Shown: positions 43,625-53,428, counted from the first letter of the stretch. The stretch: 64,000 bases of DNA from Bacillota bacterium (GCA_019420305.1 JAHZHL010000033.1:121939-185938); one strand, 5' to 3'. The notes: generated by a model not told the origin, from the sequence alone. Translations and numbers: made by a program.

Positions 43625-46600
43625 TTATAATTCTCCGTCATCGAATTTGGAGTGTTCGGTTGTTTCTTCTTTCTGATACAGCGCTTGCGCGATTCCCGCG
43701 ATGGATCCGCCGCTGTAAAGATCCGTAAGGCTGATATCATACCCTGCCTTTTTCAGGTTGTTTAGGATGACAACTGCTTTGAGGGAATCGATCCCCATTT
43801 CAAAAAAGCTTTTTTCATAATCCACCTGTCTGATTCCCGAGGTTTGCGAAAGCATCCTTCCTATATCACGCTCCGCCTTGTTCGCGGGTTCTGTTCTTGC
43901 GGGCTGCGCCCCCTGGCTTTGTCTGTTTTTCAGTTTGTTCCGGTCTATTTTGCCGTTCGCGGTAACGGGAAACCGATCCATTTTTTCGATAACAGAGGGG
44001 AGCATATAATCCGGAAGCTGCTTTTGCAGCAAGCTTCTTACTTCTGTTTCATTGAAGGAATCACCGCACTGTACATACAGGGCGATGCCTTCGCCTCCCC
44101 CTGTATTTTTTGTGACCGCTACAGCCCGTTGAACACCTTCCGCTTCCAGGGCACAGCTTTCTATTTCCCCGAGCTCAATTCGGTATCCGCGGATTTTCAC
44201 CTGGCTGTCTATCCTTCCCAGAAATTCGACAAATCCTTCTTCGCGCAGCTTTCCGTAGTCTCCCGTTTTATACAGCCTGCCATATTGGGGGTGCTCCACA
44301 AAGGACGCGTCGGTTTTTTCTTTGTCTCCGTAGTAGCACGCCGCGACGCCGTCGCCCCCAATGTAAATCTCTCCCCTTACTCCAATGGGACAGGCTTTTC
44401 GCCATTTATTTAAAATATGGATCGTCTGATTTTTCAGAGGCATACCATAGGGTACTGACGTAATGTCCGCTTTTCGCTCCGTCGGATAATAGATCGACCA
44501 TATGCTGGCCTCCGTAGCGCCTCCAAGGCTGGTAACCCTTGCGTTTACAAAATGATTTCGTATTTTATCCGGCAAATTAACCGGAATCCAGTCTCCGCTT
44601 AAATATACGTTTTTGATGGTCTTGTTTACAAACCCGTCTTCCACCACTCCCGTTACCATCTGCATGACAGCCGGTACCGAATTCCAGAAGGTAACTCCGT
44701 TTTCTTCTATCGTCTTTCGAATTTCCTCGGGGTTTCTCTGGTCCCGCACGATGCACAGTTTGCTTCCCGCTGCCAGCGCTCCAAACAGGTCGTAGACCGA
44801 CAGATCGAATCCAAACTCCGCAAGGCACAGGAACACGTCTTTTTCGTTTATCCCACAACGTTCATTGATGTCAAGAATCGTATTGAGGGCAGATTTGTGA
44901 TCAATGGCAACGCCTTTTGGTTTCCCCGTGGTTCCAGATGTAAAGATGATATATGCCAGTTCGTCAGGTTTTGCCTGGCTTTCAAATACGTTCCCCGGTT
45001 CTTTCGCCATTGCCTCCCGCACATACGCCGCGTCGGTTTTTACTTTCCCATCTGTTTTTTTCATTATGTACGCCACTCTGTCCCGGGGATATTCTTCGTT
45101 TATGGGAACATACGCCGCTCCGCATAAGAGAACCGCCAGAATAGCCGCCACCGTTTCCGCCTTTCGCTCGCCGGTTATCCCCACGCAGTCACCGGGCTTT
45201 ACACCGTCTTTTTTCAGCTTTGCGCAAATTCGGTAAACAGCTTGCCCAAGAGTTCGGTAGTCCCATTCTTTTTCAAAATCCTTAACCGCGATCCGCCGGG
45301 CGTATGTTTCAAAAGAAGGCGCAAACAGATCGCACAGGGTTTGGGAATGTCTCTTCGCTCTTTCCTCTTCCCGCATAAACGTATGGTTATATGTCTCTAT
45401 AAACCTTTCGGTTTCCTCGTCTACCGAGGCGGTCGGATTTTCTCCGGCCCGCGCGATGAGACGGATATACTGACGGAACATTTTCTCCAGCATCCTCTCA
45501 TCGTACAGACCTTCCGGATAATCCCAGTTGACGAACAAGCCGCCATTCCTGTTTGTTACCTGGCAGTCCAGATAAACCTGAGGCGTCCTTGAAATCCCGT
45601 ATACCTGATTGATTTGCTCTGCTCCGTGTTCCGAAAGCGCGCATGTGAAAACATAAGGCAGCACAGCTTTTGTGCCCAGCCTGCGCTTAAGAGCGATTTC
45701 CTTTATCAGGTTTACACAGTTATAATCGCTGTGTTCGAGAGCCTCCGCAATCTTACCTCCCATTACCTTTGTCTGGGAGATGAGATCTTCGTGCTCGGTC
45801 TGTGTGTCGACAACGATAAGTTTTGTAAAGTCTCCAATCAGTTTCGGTACATCTTCGTGATACAGATTCCTCTCAAACACGGTCATACTGACAGAAAACT
45901 CCTGGCTGCCGCTCCAAAAGGCGAGGGTCTGTGTATATGCCGTACACAGCAGAGCGGCCATGGTAATTTTGTTTTTTCGGCAAAAGCTCTGCAGGTTCTC
46001 GTATTCTTCTTTTCCGAAAAAATGCTCCTGACGCAGGAATCTGGGATTTTTTATGTTGGCGGGGTTTCCTTTCAGAGCCACTTCCGGAGCCAGGGGCAGA
46101 GTATCCGCCTTTGCCAGCCAATAATCACGATCCCGCGTATATTTTTCTTTTTTCCGTTCCTCTGCCAGAGCGCTCTGGTAATCCCGGAAAGTAAAGGCAA
46201 TCCTGCTGCTTTCTTCCTCCGGATGATCATAATACCCCATCAGTTCCGAAAGCATCATCATTAATCCCGCTCCGTCTACGCACAGGCATTCGATTAAAAA
46301 ACAGATTCGGTAAGCATCTTCTCCCAGCTTGAAGGCCTTGATTGTAAAGTAGGGCATTCGGGTCCTGTCAAATACCGATGTCCTCATTTTTTCTCTGTGC
46401 TCCGCCAGCGCCCGCTTTCTGTTTTTTTCCTCCGGTATGTCGATGATCTCGATTGTATAGGGCGGCAGGTCCTCTAAAATCTGCTGCGCCGTGTAATCTT
46501 TTATCACCGTCCTGAGGGCAGGTTGATGTTCCACTACCTTTTTCAGAGCAGCCTCCAGTTTTTTTATATCATAGCTGCCTTCGATCTCCGTGTAATACTG

Positions 46601-48295
46601 GGTTGTAAAGCCTCCAATCTCAAATTCTCCATTCAGTCCCATAAGGTATGCCGTCTGAATATCATTCAGTGGAAACGGTTCATAGGCGTTTTCCATATCC
46701 GGTTCATACCGGACCGTGACCTCGCGGCACGCCTCTCCTTTTGCTTCCGCGACGCGAGCCAGCGCCTCTATGGTCGGCGAGGAAAAAAGCTCTTTCAGAT
46801 TGATATCCATCCCTTCTTTTCTGCACAGGGCCACGAATCGCATGCCCTTTATGGAGTCGCCTCCCAGTTCGAAGAAATCCTCCCTGACGCGGGGTTCTTT
46901 TATATTGAGAATTTCCTCAAAGATTTTCGATATGGCTCTCTCTGTTTCCGTTTCGGCAATCCGCTCTGTATCGGAAGTCTCTTTCCTTACCTGATTTTGT
47001 AAAACAGGGACATAGCTTATGTCTTTTTTCAGATCGCCGGCAGTGACCTCTTTTTCTTCCGTTATTTTTTTCAGGACTGAAAGAAGATCCGCTTCCACCT
47101 TTTCCATACATTCACGGGAATATTTTCGCGCGTTATATCGGAACACGACGCGGAACTTCCCCTGGTTATCCGCCAGGCTTATGGAAAAATCATAACTGGA
47201 ATGGTTATACATTTTCATTCCCGTTATTTCCACGCCCGCTTCTTTCGCGCTGTCAAATAAAACCTCTAAATCGAAATTCTCAAAAATATACAGGCTTTTT
47301 ATCCGTCTCGCGCAGCCGCTCAGATCGCTTACGGAGCAGATGGCGTACTTCATTCCGTTTAGGAAGTCTTCATTTGCTTTTTTTACTATGTCTGAAAAGA
47401 CATCCCCTTCCCCGGCTTTTATTCTGACCGGATAGGTTCCCGAAAACATACCGGCGATTTTATCCGCGTCTTTCATCTGAGGCGGCCTCACTGCCATAAC
47501 GTTTCCGAAAAGAATGCTGCTTCTTCGGTTATACGCGGACAGCAAAATCCCCCAGGCTCCCTGAAATACACTGTTTACCGTAACGGCTCTCGCTCGGGCG
47601 TATTCTTTGATTTTCTCCAAAAGATTCTGACTGACCGAAAAAGATGTTTCGGCGATTTCAAATCCCTCTCCCGGCAAATCTCCCGGCAGACCGCATGGTT
47701 GTTCTTCGCCGCCGATATAGTCCTCCCAGTATTTCCTGGCAGGCTCTATGTCCTGCTTTTCCAGCCATGAGACAAATCTCCTGTAGGACGGCGCAGGTAC
47801 GGTTTCCGGCATTTGGCCCTTTGAAATCTCGTCGTATATCTGAAAGAAATCCTTTGCTAAAATGGCAATGCTATATCCGTCGATCAGGATGTGGTGAAAG
47901 GACCAGATATTGCAATATTCTTTGTCCGCGATTTTTACAAGGGCAACCCGTATCAGATTTTCCTTTTCAAAGTGAAATCCTCTTTTCCCGTCTTCCTCGA
48001 GGAACTCCTCCTCACTTTTATCTTCACAGTAAAAAAAGTCCGTATCGCTTTCTTTCAAAACCACCTGAACGGGGTTTTCCAATGTGGAATATACAATTCT
48101 CGTTCGGAAGATATCGTATTTCTGATTTAATCGATCGATGCTCTTTTTAAAAGCGTCCACGTCGATATTCCCTTTCAGGTAAAGACAGTGCCGGCCCGTG
48201 TATCCGCCGGCTTCGCCGTCTTTTAAGGCGTGAAACAGTAATCCTTTCTGTATCGACGTAAGCGGAAAAATTGATTCTATATTTTTCTTGTCCAT
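43625..48295 (-). CDS. NRPS: C-PCP-Cy-A(Cys)-PCP
   Basis: This 1556-residue protein starts at ATG 48295 behind AAGGAGCGC. A condensation domain (about 1-430) has SFHHILIDG (132-140). A PCP follows with Ser481 (FFELGGDSIKG). The heterocyclization domain (about 530-955) has E669-x4-D674-x2-G677 where D-x4-D-x2-S is usual, but keeps TPQVYLDCQV (Thr904, Asp910). The A domain (about 985-1430) has the selectivity residues Asp1164, Leu1165, Tyr1168, Asn1205, Tyr1231, Ser1233, Leu1257, Ile1265 and Trp1266, close to the known cysteine code DLYNLSLIWK. The final PCP has Ser1504 (FFEMGIDSLKA). The first PCP lacks its own A domain and must be charged in trans. It lies 15 bases after the first NRPS gene. 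Confidence 0.93.
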   Translation of the reverse strand: MDKKNIESIFPLTSIQKGLLFHALKDGEAGGYTGRHCLYLKGNIDVDAFKKSIDRLNQKYDIFRTRIVYSTLENPVQVVLKESDTDFFYCEDKSEEEFLEEDGKRGFHFEKENLIRVALVKIADKEYCNIWSFHHILIDGYSIAILAKDFFQIYDEISKGQMPETVPAPSYRRFVSWLEKQDIEPARKYWEDYIGGEEQPCGLPGDLPGEGFEIAETSFSVSQNLLEKIKEYARARAVTVNSVFQGAWGILLSAYNRRSSILFGNVMAVRPPQMKDADKIAGMFSGTYPVRIKAGEGDVFSDIVKKANEDFLNGMKYAICSVSDLSGCARRIKSLYIFENFDLEVLFDSAKEAGVEITGMKMYNHSSYDFSISLADNQGKFRVVFRYNARKYSRECMEKVEADLLSVLKKITEEKEVTAGDLKKDISYVPVLQNQVRKETSDTERIAETETERAISKIFEEILNIKEPRVREDFFELGGDSIKGMRFVALCRKEGMDINLKELFSSPTIEALARVAEAKGEACREVTVRYEPDMENAYEPFPLNDIQTAYLMGLNGEFEIGGFTTQYYTEIEGSYDIKKLEAALKKVVEHQPALRTVIKDYTAQQILEDLPPYTIEIIDIPEEKNRKRALAEHREKMRTSVFDRTRMPYFTIKAFKLGEDAYRICFLIECLCVDGAGLMMMLSELMGYYDHPEEESSRIAFTFRDYQSALAEERKKEKYTRDRDYWLAKADTLPLAPEVALKGNPANIKNPRFLRQEHFFGKEEYENLQSFCRKNKITMAALLCTAYTQTLAFWSGSQEFSVSMTVFERNLYHEDVPKLIGDFTKLIVVDTQTEHEDLISQTKVMGGKIAEALEHSDYNCVNLIKEIALKRRLGTKAVLPYVFTCALSEHGAEQINQVYGISRTPQVYLDCQVTNRNGGLFVNWDYPEGLYDERMLEKMFRQYIRLIARAGENPTASVDEETERFIETYNHTFMREEERAKRHSQTLCDLFAPSFETYARRIAVKDFEKEWDYRTLGQAVYRICAKLKKDGVKPGDCVGITGERKAETVAAILAVLLCGAAYVPINEEYPRDRVAYIMKKTDGKVKTDAAYVREAMAKEPGNVFESQAKPDELAYIIFTSGTTGKPKGVAIDHKSALNTILDINERCGINEKDVFLCLAEFGFDLSVYDLFGALAAGSKLCIVRDQRNPEEIRKTIEENGVTFWNSVPAVMQMVTGVVEDGFVNKTIKNVYLSGDWIPVNLPDKIRNHFVNARVTSLGGATEASIWSIYYPTERKADITSVPYGMPLKNQTIHILNKWRKACPIGVRGEIYIGGDGVAACYYGDKEKTDASFVEHPQYGRLYKTGDYGKLREEGFVEFLGRIDSQVKIRGYRIELGEIESCALEAEGVQRAVAVTKNTGGGEGIALYVQCGDSFNETEVRSLLQKQLPDYMLPSVIEKMDRFPVTANGKIDRNKLKNRQSQGAQPARTEPANKAERDIGRMLSQTSGIRQVDYEKSFFEMGIDSLKAVVILNNLKKAGYDISLTDLYSGGSIAGIAQALYQKEETTEHSKFDDGEL

Positions 48296-48310
48296 TTGCG
48301 CTCCTTTATT

Positions 48311-51300
48311 TCATGATTCGATGGCTGCCAGGATTGCTTCCAGTTCCTCTTCCTTTACAGCTTCTCTTTCTTCTTCCTTTTCCTCATCCATCTCGCAGGT
48401 AAAGGCTGCTGCCTGCGCCAGCCCGCGAATCGTACCCTGATCATAAAGCTGGGCCAGATCAAAAAGGATTCCTTCCTTCTTTGCCGCTGTCGCCAGCTTT
48501 ATGGCTTTCAGAGAATCTCCCCCCAGCGCAAAGAAGTTATCCGTAACTCCGATTTCCTCTATATGCAGATTCTCTTCCCACAGCTTTTTCAGGATTTTTT
48601 CTTTCTCCGTAGCCGGTTTTACATTTCCCCGCTTCTTTTGTTTCGCTACGGGAAGCGGAAGACTTCCCGTATCTACTTTTCCATTTGCCGAAAGGGGTAT
48701 GTTCTCTATCCGGTATATCCTGGAGGGGATCATATAATCCGGAAGCCTGTTTCTGAGGTGTTCCAGCAGTTCTTCTTCGGCAACATCCGCCTGTCTTCGG
48801 GTTTTCTTTGAAACGAAAATATTCTGCCATGCCTCATCCGCAAAGTCGCCCTTTTCCACAGCCGTGGCAACGCTGGTAAATCCGGATTTCTCCAGTGTTT
48901 CGAGCCATGTTTCGGAGCTTATCATCGGACCGCCGCTGCCTTTTCTGAAATCTTCACACTTTGCCAGTCCTTCCAGGAGCCCGAAGCTTACCATCTGCGC
49001 TCTGGTGTTTTCGGTGGTTTCCAGTATCACAAGCGCCCCCTCCGCTTTCATAACTTCCTTTATGCAGGTAAGTGTTTTTTCGATGTTTTCCGAATCATGC
49101 ATGGTATTGGAGACGATTACCATATCATATTCTCCGTATCGGCAGCCCTGGCTCTGCAGGTTTTGGTTCATATCCAAAACCATGTATTCCATGGTGTATT
49201 CCCCCAGTTCCTCCTTCGCCTTTTCCAGGAAAAAATCCGATATGTCCGAATATACGTATACATAGTCTCTGTCTTTTATATTCTCCAGGACTTTTCTGGC
49301 CGCGCTCCCGATCCCCGCGCCCAATTCCAGGATCCTGGCTCCAGGTTTTTTCACAATTTCTCCGGCGATTTTTCCCAGCAGAATATTCATGGCGGAAGAC
49401 ATGCGGTTTCCATCGTAAATGCTTCCGGCGATTTTCGAATCTGCCTGGTTATAGAAAATCTCCAGCGGATTTCGCTCTCCGGCAAGGATGCTCTCAAGAT
49501 TCTCGCAGCACTCAAAGAAATAGGCGTCTATCTCTCTCACGGCCTTGTGGAAATCCGACTGAAGCAGCAAATCTTCTACTGCCTTTCTATTTTCAGCATC
49601 CGGTCTGTTTTCCAAAAGGACTTTCCCGTTTTCCAGGCGGATATATCCTTCCCGCTCCAGTTCGGCGATCCAGCATTCCACCACATCGGTATATTTCGCA
49701 AGTACCTTCTTATCCTCCAGAAAATCTTTCAGACTGTCCCATCTCCATGAATCTTCCATAAATTTGTACATGTACCATATGGCGATATCCCCTAACCGGT
49801 TCATGTGATCCCGCATTTTTTTAAAATCAATGGTATCTTCCCAGACGCGCTTTTCTTTTTCTATGATCTTCTTCAGCCTGGTTGAAAGGTTTTCATCCGC
49901 CTTATCCGCCGCTTGTTTCTTAGTGACAATATAGGCGATTAGTTCGTTTTCATGCTTTCGGAGGACCGCTTTTTCTATATTCTCCGCGCTCAGCAGTGTA
50001 CTTTCGATTTCCCCAAGTTCGATCCTGTGACCGTTCATTTTTATCTGGCTGTCTCTCCTGCCGCAAAACTCCATATAGCCTTCTCGTTTTATTCTGCCGT
50101 AATCGCCGGTTCTGTAAATTCTTCCAAATTCTTCGTGGCTGAAAAAGGCGCTGTCTGTTTTTTCCCTGTCATTGTCATAGCCTTTCGCCACGCCCCGTCC
50201 TCCAATATAGATTTCGCCCAGAGTTTCGAGGGGCACTTCACGCCGGTTTTCGTCAAGGATATACATGTTCTGATTTGCCATAGGATAGCCATAAGGCACA
50301 CTTGTAAGAGATCGCGTATCACGTTCGATCGGATAAATAACCGACCAAATGGACGCTTCCGTCGCTCCGCCCATGCTGATGATCCTGGCAGCGGGGAAAT
50401 GGTTCTTTATCTTTTCCGGCAGGTCAACGGGAATCCAGTCGCCGCTTAAAAGCACAAGCCGCAGCGTATCAATTTGTTCCCCGTCCTCCATGACGTCTGT
50501 CAAAAGCCCCATTACCGCCGGAACCGAATTCCATATTGTGACCGATTCGTCTTTTATCACCTTCCGCACATCTTCCATATCTCTGGGATCCCGGGCGATA
50601 TAAAGGGTCGCGCCTGCCGCGGCAGCCGCGAAGATATCGTATACGGAAAGATCAAACCCGAAAGAAGCGACGTTCAGCAAAACATCTTCTTTACTGACAG
50701 AAAATCTGCTGCTGACATCATGGATGGTGTTCACCGCGCTGTCATGGGTAATGACAACGCCTTTTGGCCTTCCCGTGCTCCCGGAAGTATAGATGACGTA
50801 GGCTTCATCATCGGGGGAAATCCCGATTTCGTGTTCAGGGCCGTGTTCCGGGTTCACGCGGCTGACCGTATTGGAATCTATGACTTTGACACAGTTTGAA
50901 TGTTCCAGAATATATTTTTGCCGCTCTTTGGGATAGTGGGGATTTAGCGGTACATAGACGCCTCCCATTCTTACGATTCCCAGGATACCGGCAACTGTCT
51001 GAATGTTTCGTTCTCCCATTATGCCTACCCGGTCGCCTTTTCTGACGCCTTCCCTGGTTAAATATTCCGCCACAGCGCCTGAAGCCTGTTCCAGTTCTCT
51101 GTAGGTATATTGCCTTTTCCCATCCTTCACCGCAATATGATCGGGCGACATCGCCATTCCCTCTTTCCAGAAGGACACCAAGTTTGTTTTGACTAACTCT
51201 TGGGCAGAGTTATTGTACGCTCTGAGAATCCGCTTCTGATATCCGGGAACCTGGGGCGCCTGCTTTTCGTTTCCAAGACAGCTTATCAATCGGATATATT

Positions 51301-52513
51301 CGTCAAACATTCCGTCTATCTCCGCCTTTTCAAAATACGATTTTCTGTAATCCCAAACCACTTTGAGCATTCCGTTTGTCTCAAAAACCTGGCAATCCAG
51401 TGTAACCTGAGGGGTCTGGCTGATTCCGTAAACCATTTCCCCCAGAAAGTCAAACTGCTCAAATCCCATATTTTCAGAAATCATGCCGGTAAATACGACG
51501 GGGAATATGGCTGCCTTTCCGGTTTTTCTGCTCAGGTCATTCATGATTTCTATGCCATCGTAGTTTTTGTGTTTGAACGCACAAAAAAAGGCTTCGGAAA
51601 CGATATTCAGGTATTCCTCCATGCTGCCCGTGTTTTTGGGAAGGGTAATGAGGACGCTTTCCGTGAAGTCGCCGATGATTCTGTCCATTCCCCTTTGTTT
51701 GCGGATGGAGCTTGTCATTGGAAGGTTGAGGGTAAACTTCTCATCTCCTGACCAGAAGCCAAGGAGGCAGGCATAAAGGGCCAGTGCCGCTACATTTGGC
51801 GTTACATTTATTTTTTGCAGATAGCTCTTTCCTTTGCTCCACGTTTCTTTGTCAATATAAAAGTGCCTCCTTGCAAAGCCCTCTCCATAGTTAGCGGAAG
51901 TATAGGGAAGCTGCGGGGCGGGGGCAATCCTGCTTTGATTGTTATTCCAGTATTCCCTGTCCCTCTGGTATTTTCTGCTTTTTTTCATATCTCTGAGATG
52001 CCGCAAATAGTCCGTATACGTTCCCTCAATCGCAGCGGCCCGGCCGTTTTCGTAAATATCTTTAATCTCACTGCACAAAACGACAAAGCTTATAGCATCC
52101 GAAACGATCAGATCGTAATCTACGAACAAACGGGTTTTCCCATCGGGCATTATGGCAAACTCAAAGCTGAAAGGAGGCCATGTTCCACATGGAATCAGCC
52201 TGTGGGAAAGCTCAGCGCGTTTTTTATTTAAAAGTTCATCAAGTTGAGATTCCGTTCTGTCTGACCAGTCCAGAACCTTTAATCTGTAATATTCCACTTT
52301 TTCCTTTATCGTCTGCGTTCCATTTTCGTTTATCACCGAACGCATGACGGGCTGCATCCTGATTACTTCGTTAAGCGCCCTTTCAAACCTTTCGGGCTCT
52401 AACTCAGTCAGGAACTCATAATAAACATGCGTAGAATATCCTCCAAGTTCAAAGTTCTTTTCCCTGCCAAGAAGGTACGCTCTTTGGATATTTGTCAGTT
52501 CCAGTTCTTTCAA
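48311..52513 (-). CDS. NRPS: Cy-A(Cys)-MT-PCP
   Basis: This 1400-residue protein is the first gene of the operon and starts with TTG at 52513 behind GGGAGAG. The heterocyclization domain (about 1-425) has the full D134-x4-D139-x2-S142 motif and TPQVTLDCQV. The A domain core (about 440-870) has Asp621, Leu622, Tyr625, Asn662, Leu688, Ser690, Met714, Ile722 and Trp723, a near-match to the cysteine code. A methyltransferase (about 1000-1230, ELGAGIG 1063-1069) is inserted before the A10 motif PLSANGKVD, the arrangement of PchF. A PCP ends it (FFALGGDSLKA, Ser1334). It should form a thiazoline, possibly with a methyl at the alpha carbon. Confidence 0.93.
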   Translation of the reverse strand: MKELELTNIQRAYLLGREKNFELGGYSTHVYYEFLTELEPERFERALNEVIRMQPVMRSVINENGTQTIKEKVEYYRLKVLDWSDRTESQLDELLNKKRAELSHRLIPCGTWPPFSFEFAIMPDGKTRLFVDYDLIVSDAISFVVLCSEIKDIYENGRAAAIEGTYTDYLRHLRDMKKSRKYQRDREYWNNNQSRIAPAPQLPYTSANYGEGFARRHFYIDKETWSKGKSYLQKINVTPNVAALALYACLLGFWSGDEKFTLNLPMTSSIRKQRGMDRIIGDFTESVLITLPKNTGSMEEYLNIVSEAFFCAFKHKNYDGIEIMNDLSRKTGKAAIFPVVFTGMISENMGFEQFDFLGEMVYGISQTPQVTLDCQVFETNGMLKVVWDYRKSYFEKAEIDGMFDEYIRLISCLGNEKQAPQVPGYQKRILRAYNNSAQELVKTNLVSFWKEGMAMSPDHIAVKDGKRQYTYRELEQASGAVAEYLTREGVRKGDRVGIMGERNIQTVAGILGIVRMGGVYVPLNPHYPKERQKYILEHSNCVKVIDSNTVSRVNPEHGPEHEIGISPDDEAYVIYTSGSTGRPKGVVITHDSAVNTIHDVSSRFSVSKEDVLLNVASFGFDLSVYDIFAAAAAGATLYIARDPRDMEDVRKVIKDESVTIWNSVPAVMGLLTDVMEDGEQIDTLRLVLLSGDWIPVDLPEKIKNHFPAARIISMGGATEASIWSVIYPIERDTRSLTSVPYGYPMANQNMYILDENRREVPLETLGEIYIGGRGVAKGYDNDREKTDSAFFSHEEFGRIYRTGDYGRIKREGYMEFCGRRDSQIKMNGHRIELGEIESTLLSAENIEKAVLRKHENELIAYIVTKKQAADKADENLSTRLKKIIEKEKRVWEDTIDFKKMRDHMNRLGDIAIWYMYKFMEDSWRWDSLKDFLEDKKVLAKYTDVVECWIAELEREGYIRLENGKVLLENRPDAENRKAVEDLLLQSDFHKAVREIDAYFFECCENLESILAGERNPLEIFYNQADSKIAGSIYDGNRMSSAMNILLGKIAGEIVKKPGARILELGAGIGSAARKVLENIKDRDYVYVYSDISDFFLEKAKEELGEYTMEYMVLDMNQNLQSQGCRYGEYDMVIVSNTMHDSENIEKTLTCIKEVMKAEGALVILETTENTRAQMVSFGLLEGLAKCEDFRKGSGGPMISSETWLETLEKSGFTSVATAVEKGDFADEAWQNIFVSKKTRRQADVAEEELLEHLRNRLPDYMIPSRIYRIENIPLSANGKVDTGSLPLPVAKQKKRGNVKPATEKEKILKKLWEENLHIEEIGVTDNFFALGGDSLKAIKLATAAKKEGILFDLAQLYDQGTIRGLAQAAAFTCEMDEEKEEEREAVKEEELEAILAAIES

Positions 52514-52557
52514 TGTCTACTCTCCCTTTTACATGAAGTCAAAAAATGAGCACCACA

Positions 52558-52575
52558 AGTTAGTTTTAGCTAACT
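52558..52575. promoter_or_regulatory. Candidate metal-repressor operator upstream of the NRPS operon
   Basis: AGTTAG-TTTTAG-CTAACT is an 18-base site with perfect 6-base arms. On the operon strand it reads TTAGTTAGCTAAAACTAACT, resembling the TTAGGTTAGCCTAACCTAA site of DtxR/IdeR-type iron repressors. It lies just after the -10 and covers the predicted start of transcription. Confidence 0.5.
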
Positions 52576-52576
52576 A

Positions 52577-52606
52577 ATGATACTCCTTATTTCTCCTCTC
52601 CGTCAA
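52577..52606 (-). promoter_or_regulatory. Promoter of the NRPS operon
   Basis: On the reverse strand TTGACG (52606-52601) and TATCAT (52582-52577) are spaced by 18 bases. The TTG start codon at 52513 lies about 57 bases after the predicted transcription start. Confidence 0.62.
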
Positions 52607-52651
52607 GGAGCAATGTTATTATCGAAATTTTTTATCAATTTCAGGTATCCT

Positions 52652-53428
52652 TCAAATAAAAATTTCCGGTTCCTTTCTCTCCACAAATTTCGTTTCCAGC
52701 ATCTGCTTAATCTTCAGGATCGGCTCAGCGTCCCAGTACTTTGCCTGCTGCGGGCAGAGCTTCACGCAGGCGCTGCAGAGAATGCAGCCTGTATTAATCT
52801 GCGCCGGGTTTTCCCTGCTGATAACCTGCATGGGACAGTTTTCCGCGCAAAGTCCGCAGCCTGTGCAGGCCTCTGTGATTTTAGGCGTGAAAGGCATATC
52901 CGGCATCGGATCTTTATATGGACGGTTTCCTTTTACCGCCACTTCCAGACAGGCGCCCGTGCTGATTTTTTCCGCGGCTTTGATGCCCAGACTTTCTGCC
53001 GCCTGCTGATCCTCGGCGTCCGGCCGACCGGCCCCGACTTTCGCGGAATAAGAATGTTCCCCGATAAAGGCGCCTGCCGCCAGCACGGTAAATCCCCCTT
53101 CCGCTAAAAGATCCTGACCTTCTAAAAGCGCGTCTTCGTAATCCCGGTTTCCATAAACCGCGGCAAGTACCGCCGGTGTCGCGGTTCCTTTTAACCCGCG
53201 CAGAACGTTCTGCAAAACAGCTGGAACCCTTCCGCCGTAAACCGGATAGCCTAATACCAATCTATCATCCGCGCCAAATTCGTACTGCTTTTCCCTGGCC
53301 TGGGGTTTGGTCAAATCTACCGTTTTCCGTTCAAAGGTTCCTGTCCCGGCAATTCCATCGGCAATGGCTTGCGAAATCTTTCTGCTGGTGCCGGTAGGGC
53401 TGAAATACATGGTTGTTATGGTTTTCAT
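52652..53428 (-). CDS. Flavodoxin-ferredoxin fusion (EFR1-type)
   Basis: This 258-residue protein starts at ATG 53428 behind GGAAAGGA. Its N-terminal flavodoxin-like domain (about 1-165) has the FMN-phosphate loop SPTGTSRK (residues 9-16) and VLGYPVYGGRVP. The C-terminal part has two 4Fe-4S motifs, CTGCGLCAENCP and CILCSACVKLCP (about 190-235). Members of the EFR1 family move electrons in anaerobes, probably cytoplasmic. It lies 138 bases upstream of the NRPS operon on the same strand but is separated from it by the NRPS promoter. A role in supplying electrons for a reductive step is possible but unsupported. Confidence 0.88.
   Translation of the reverse strand: MKTITTMYFSPTGTSRKISQAIADGIAGTGTFERKTVDLTKPQAREKQYEFGADDRLVLGYPVYGGRVPAVLQNVLRGLKGTATPAVLAAVYGNRDYEDALLEGQDLLAEGGFTVLAAGAFIGEHSYSAKVGAGRPDAEDQQAAESLGIKAAEKISTGACLEVAVKGNRPYKDPMPDMPFTPKITEACTGCGLCAENCPMQVISRENPAQINTGCILCSACVKLCPQQAKYWDAEPILKIKQMLETKFVERKEPEIFI

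Noticed and set aside
28026..52513. Whole cluster as a copy of the yersiniabactin island
   Set aside because: The Cy/MT/TE logic is similar but no salicylate synthase, ybtE-like salicylate ligase, PKS module with KS-AT or inner-membrane importer genes are present, and the AL-KR-PCP protein has no counterpart.
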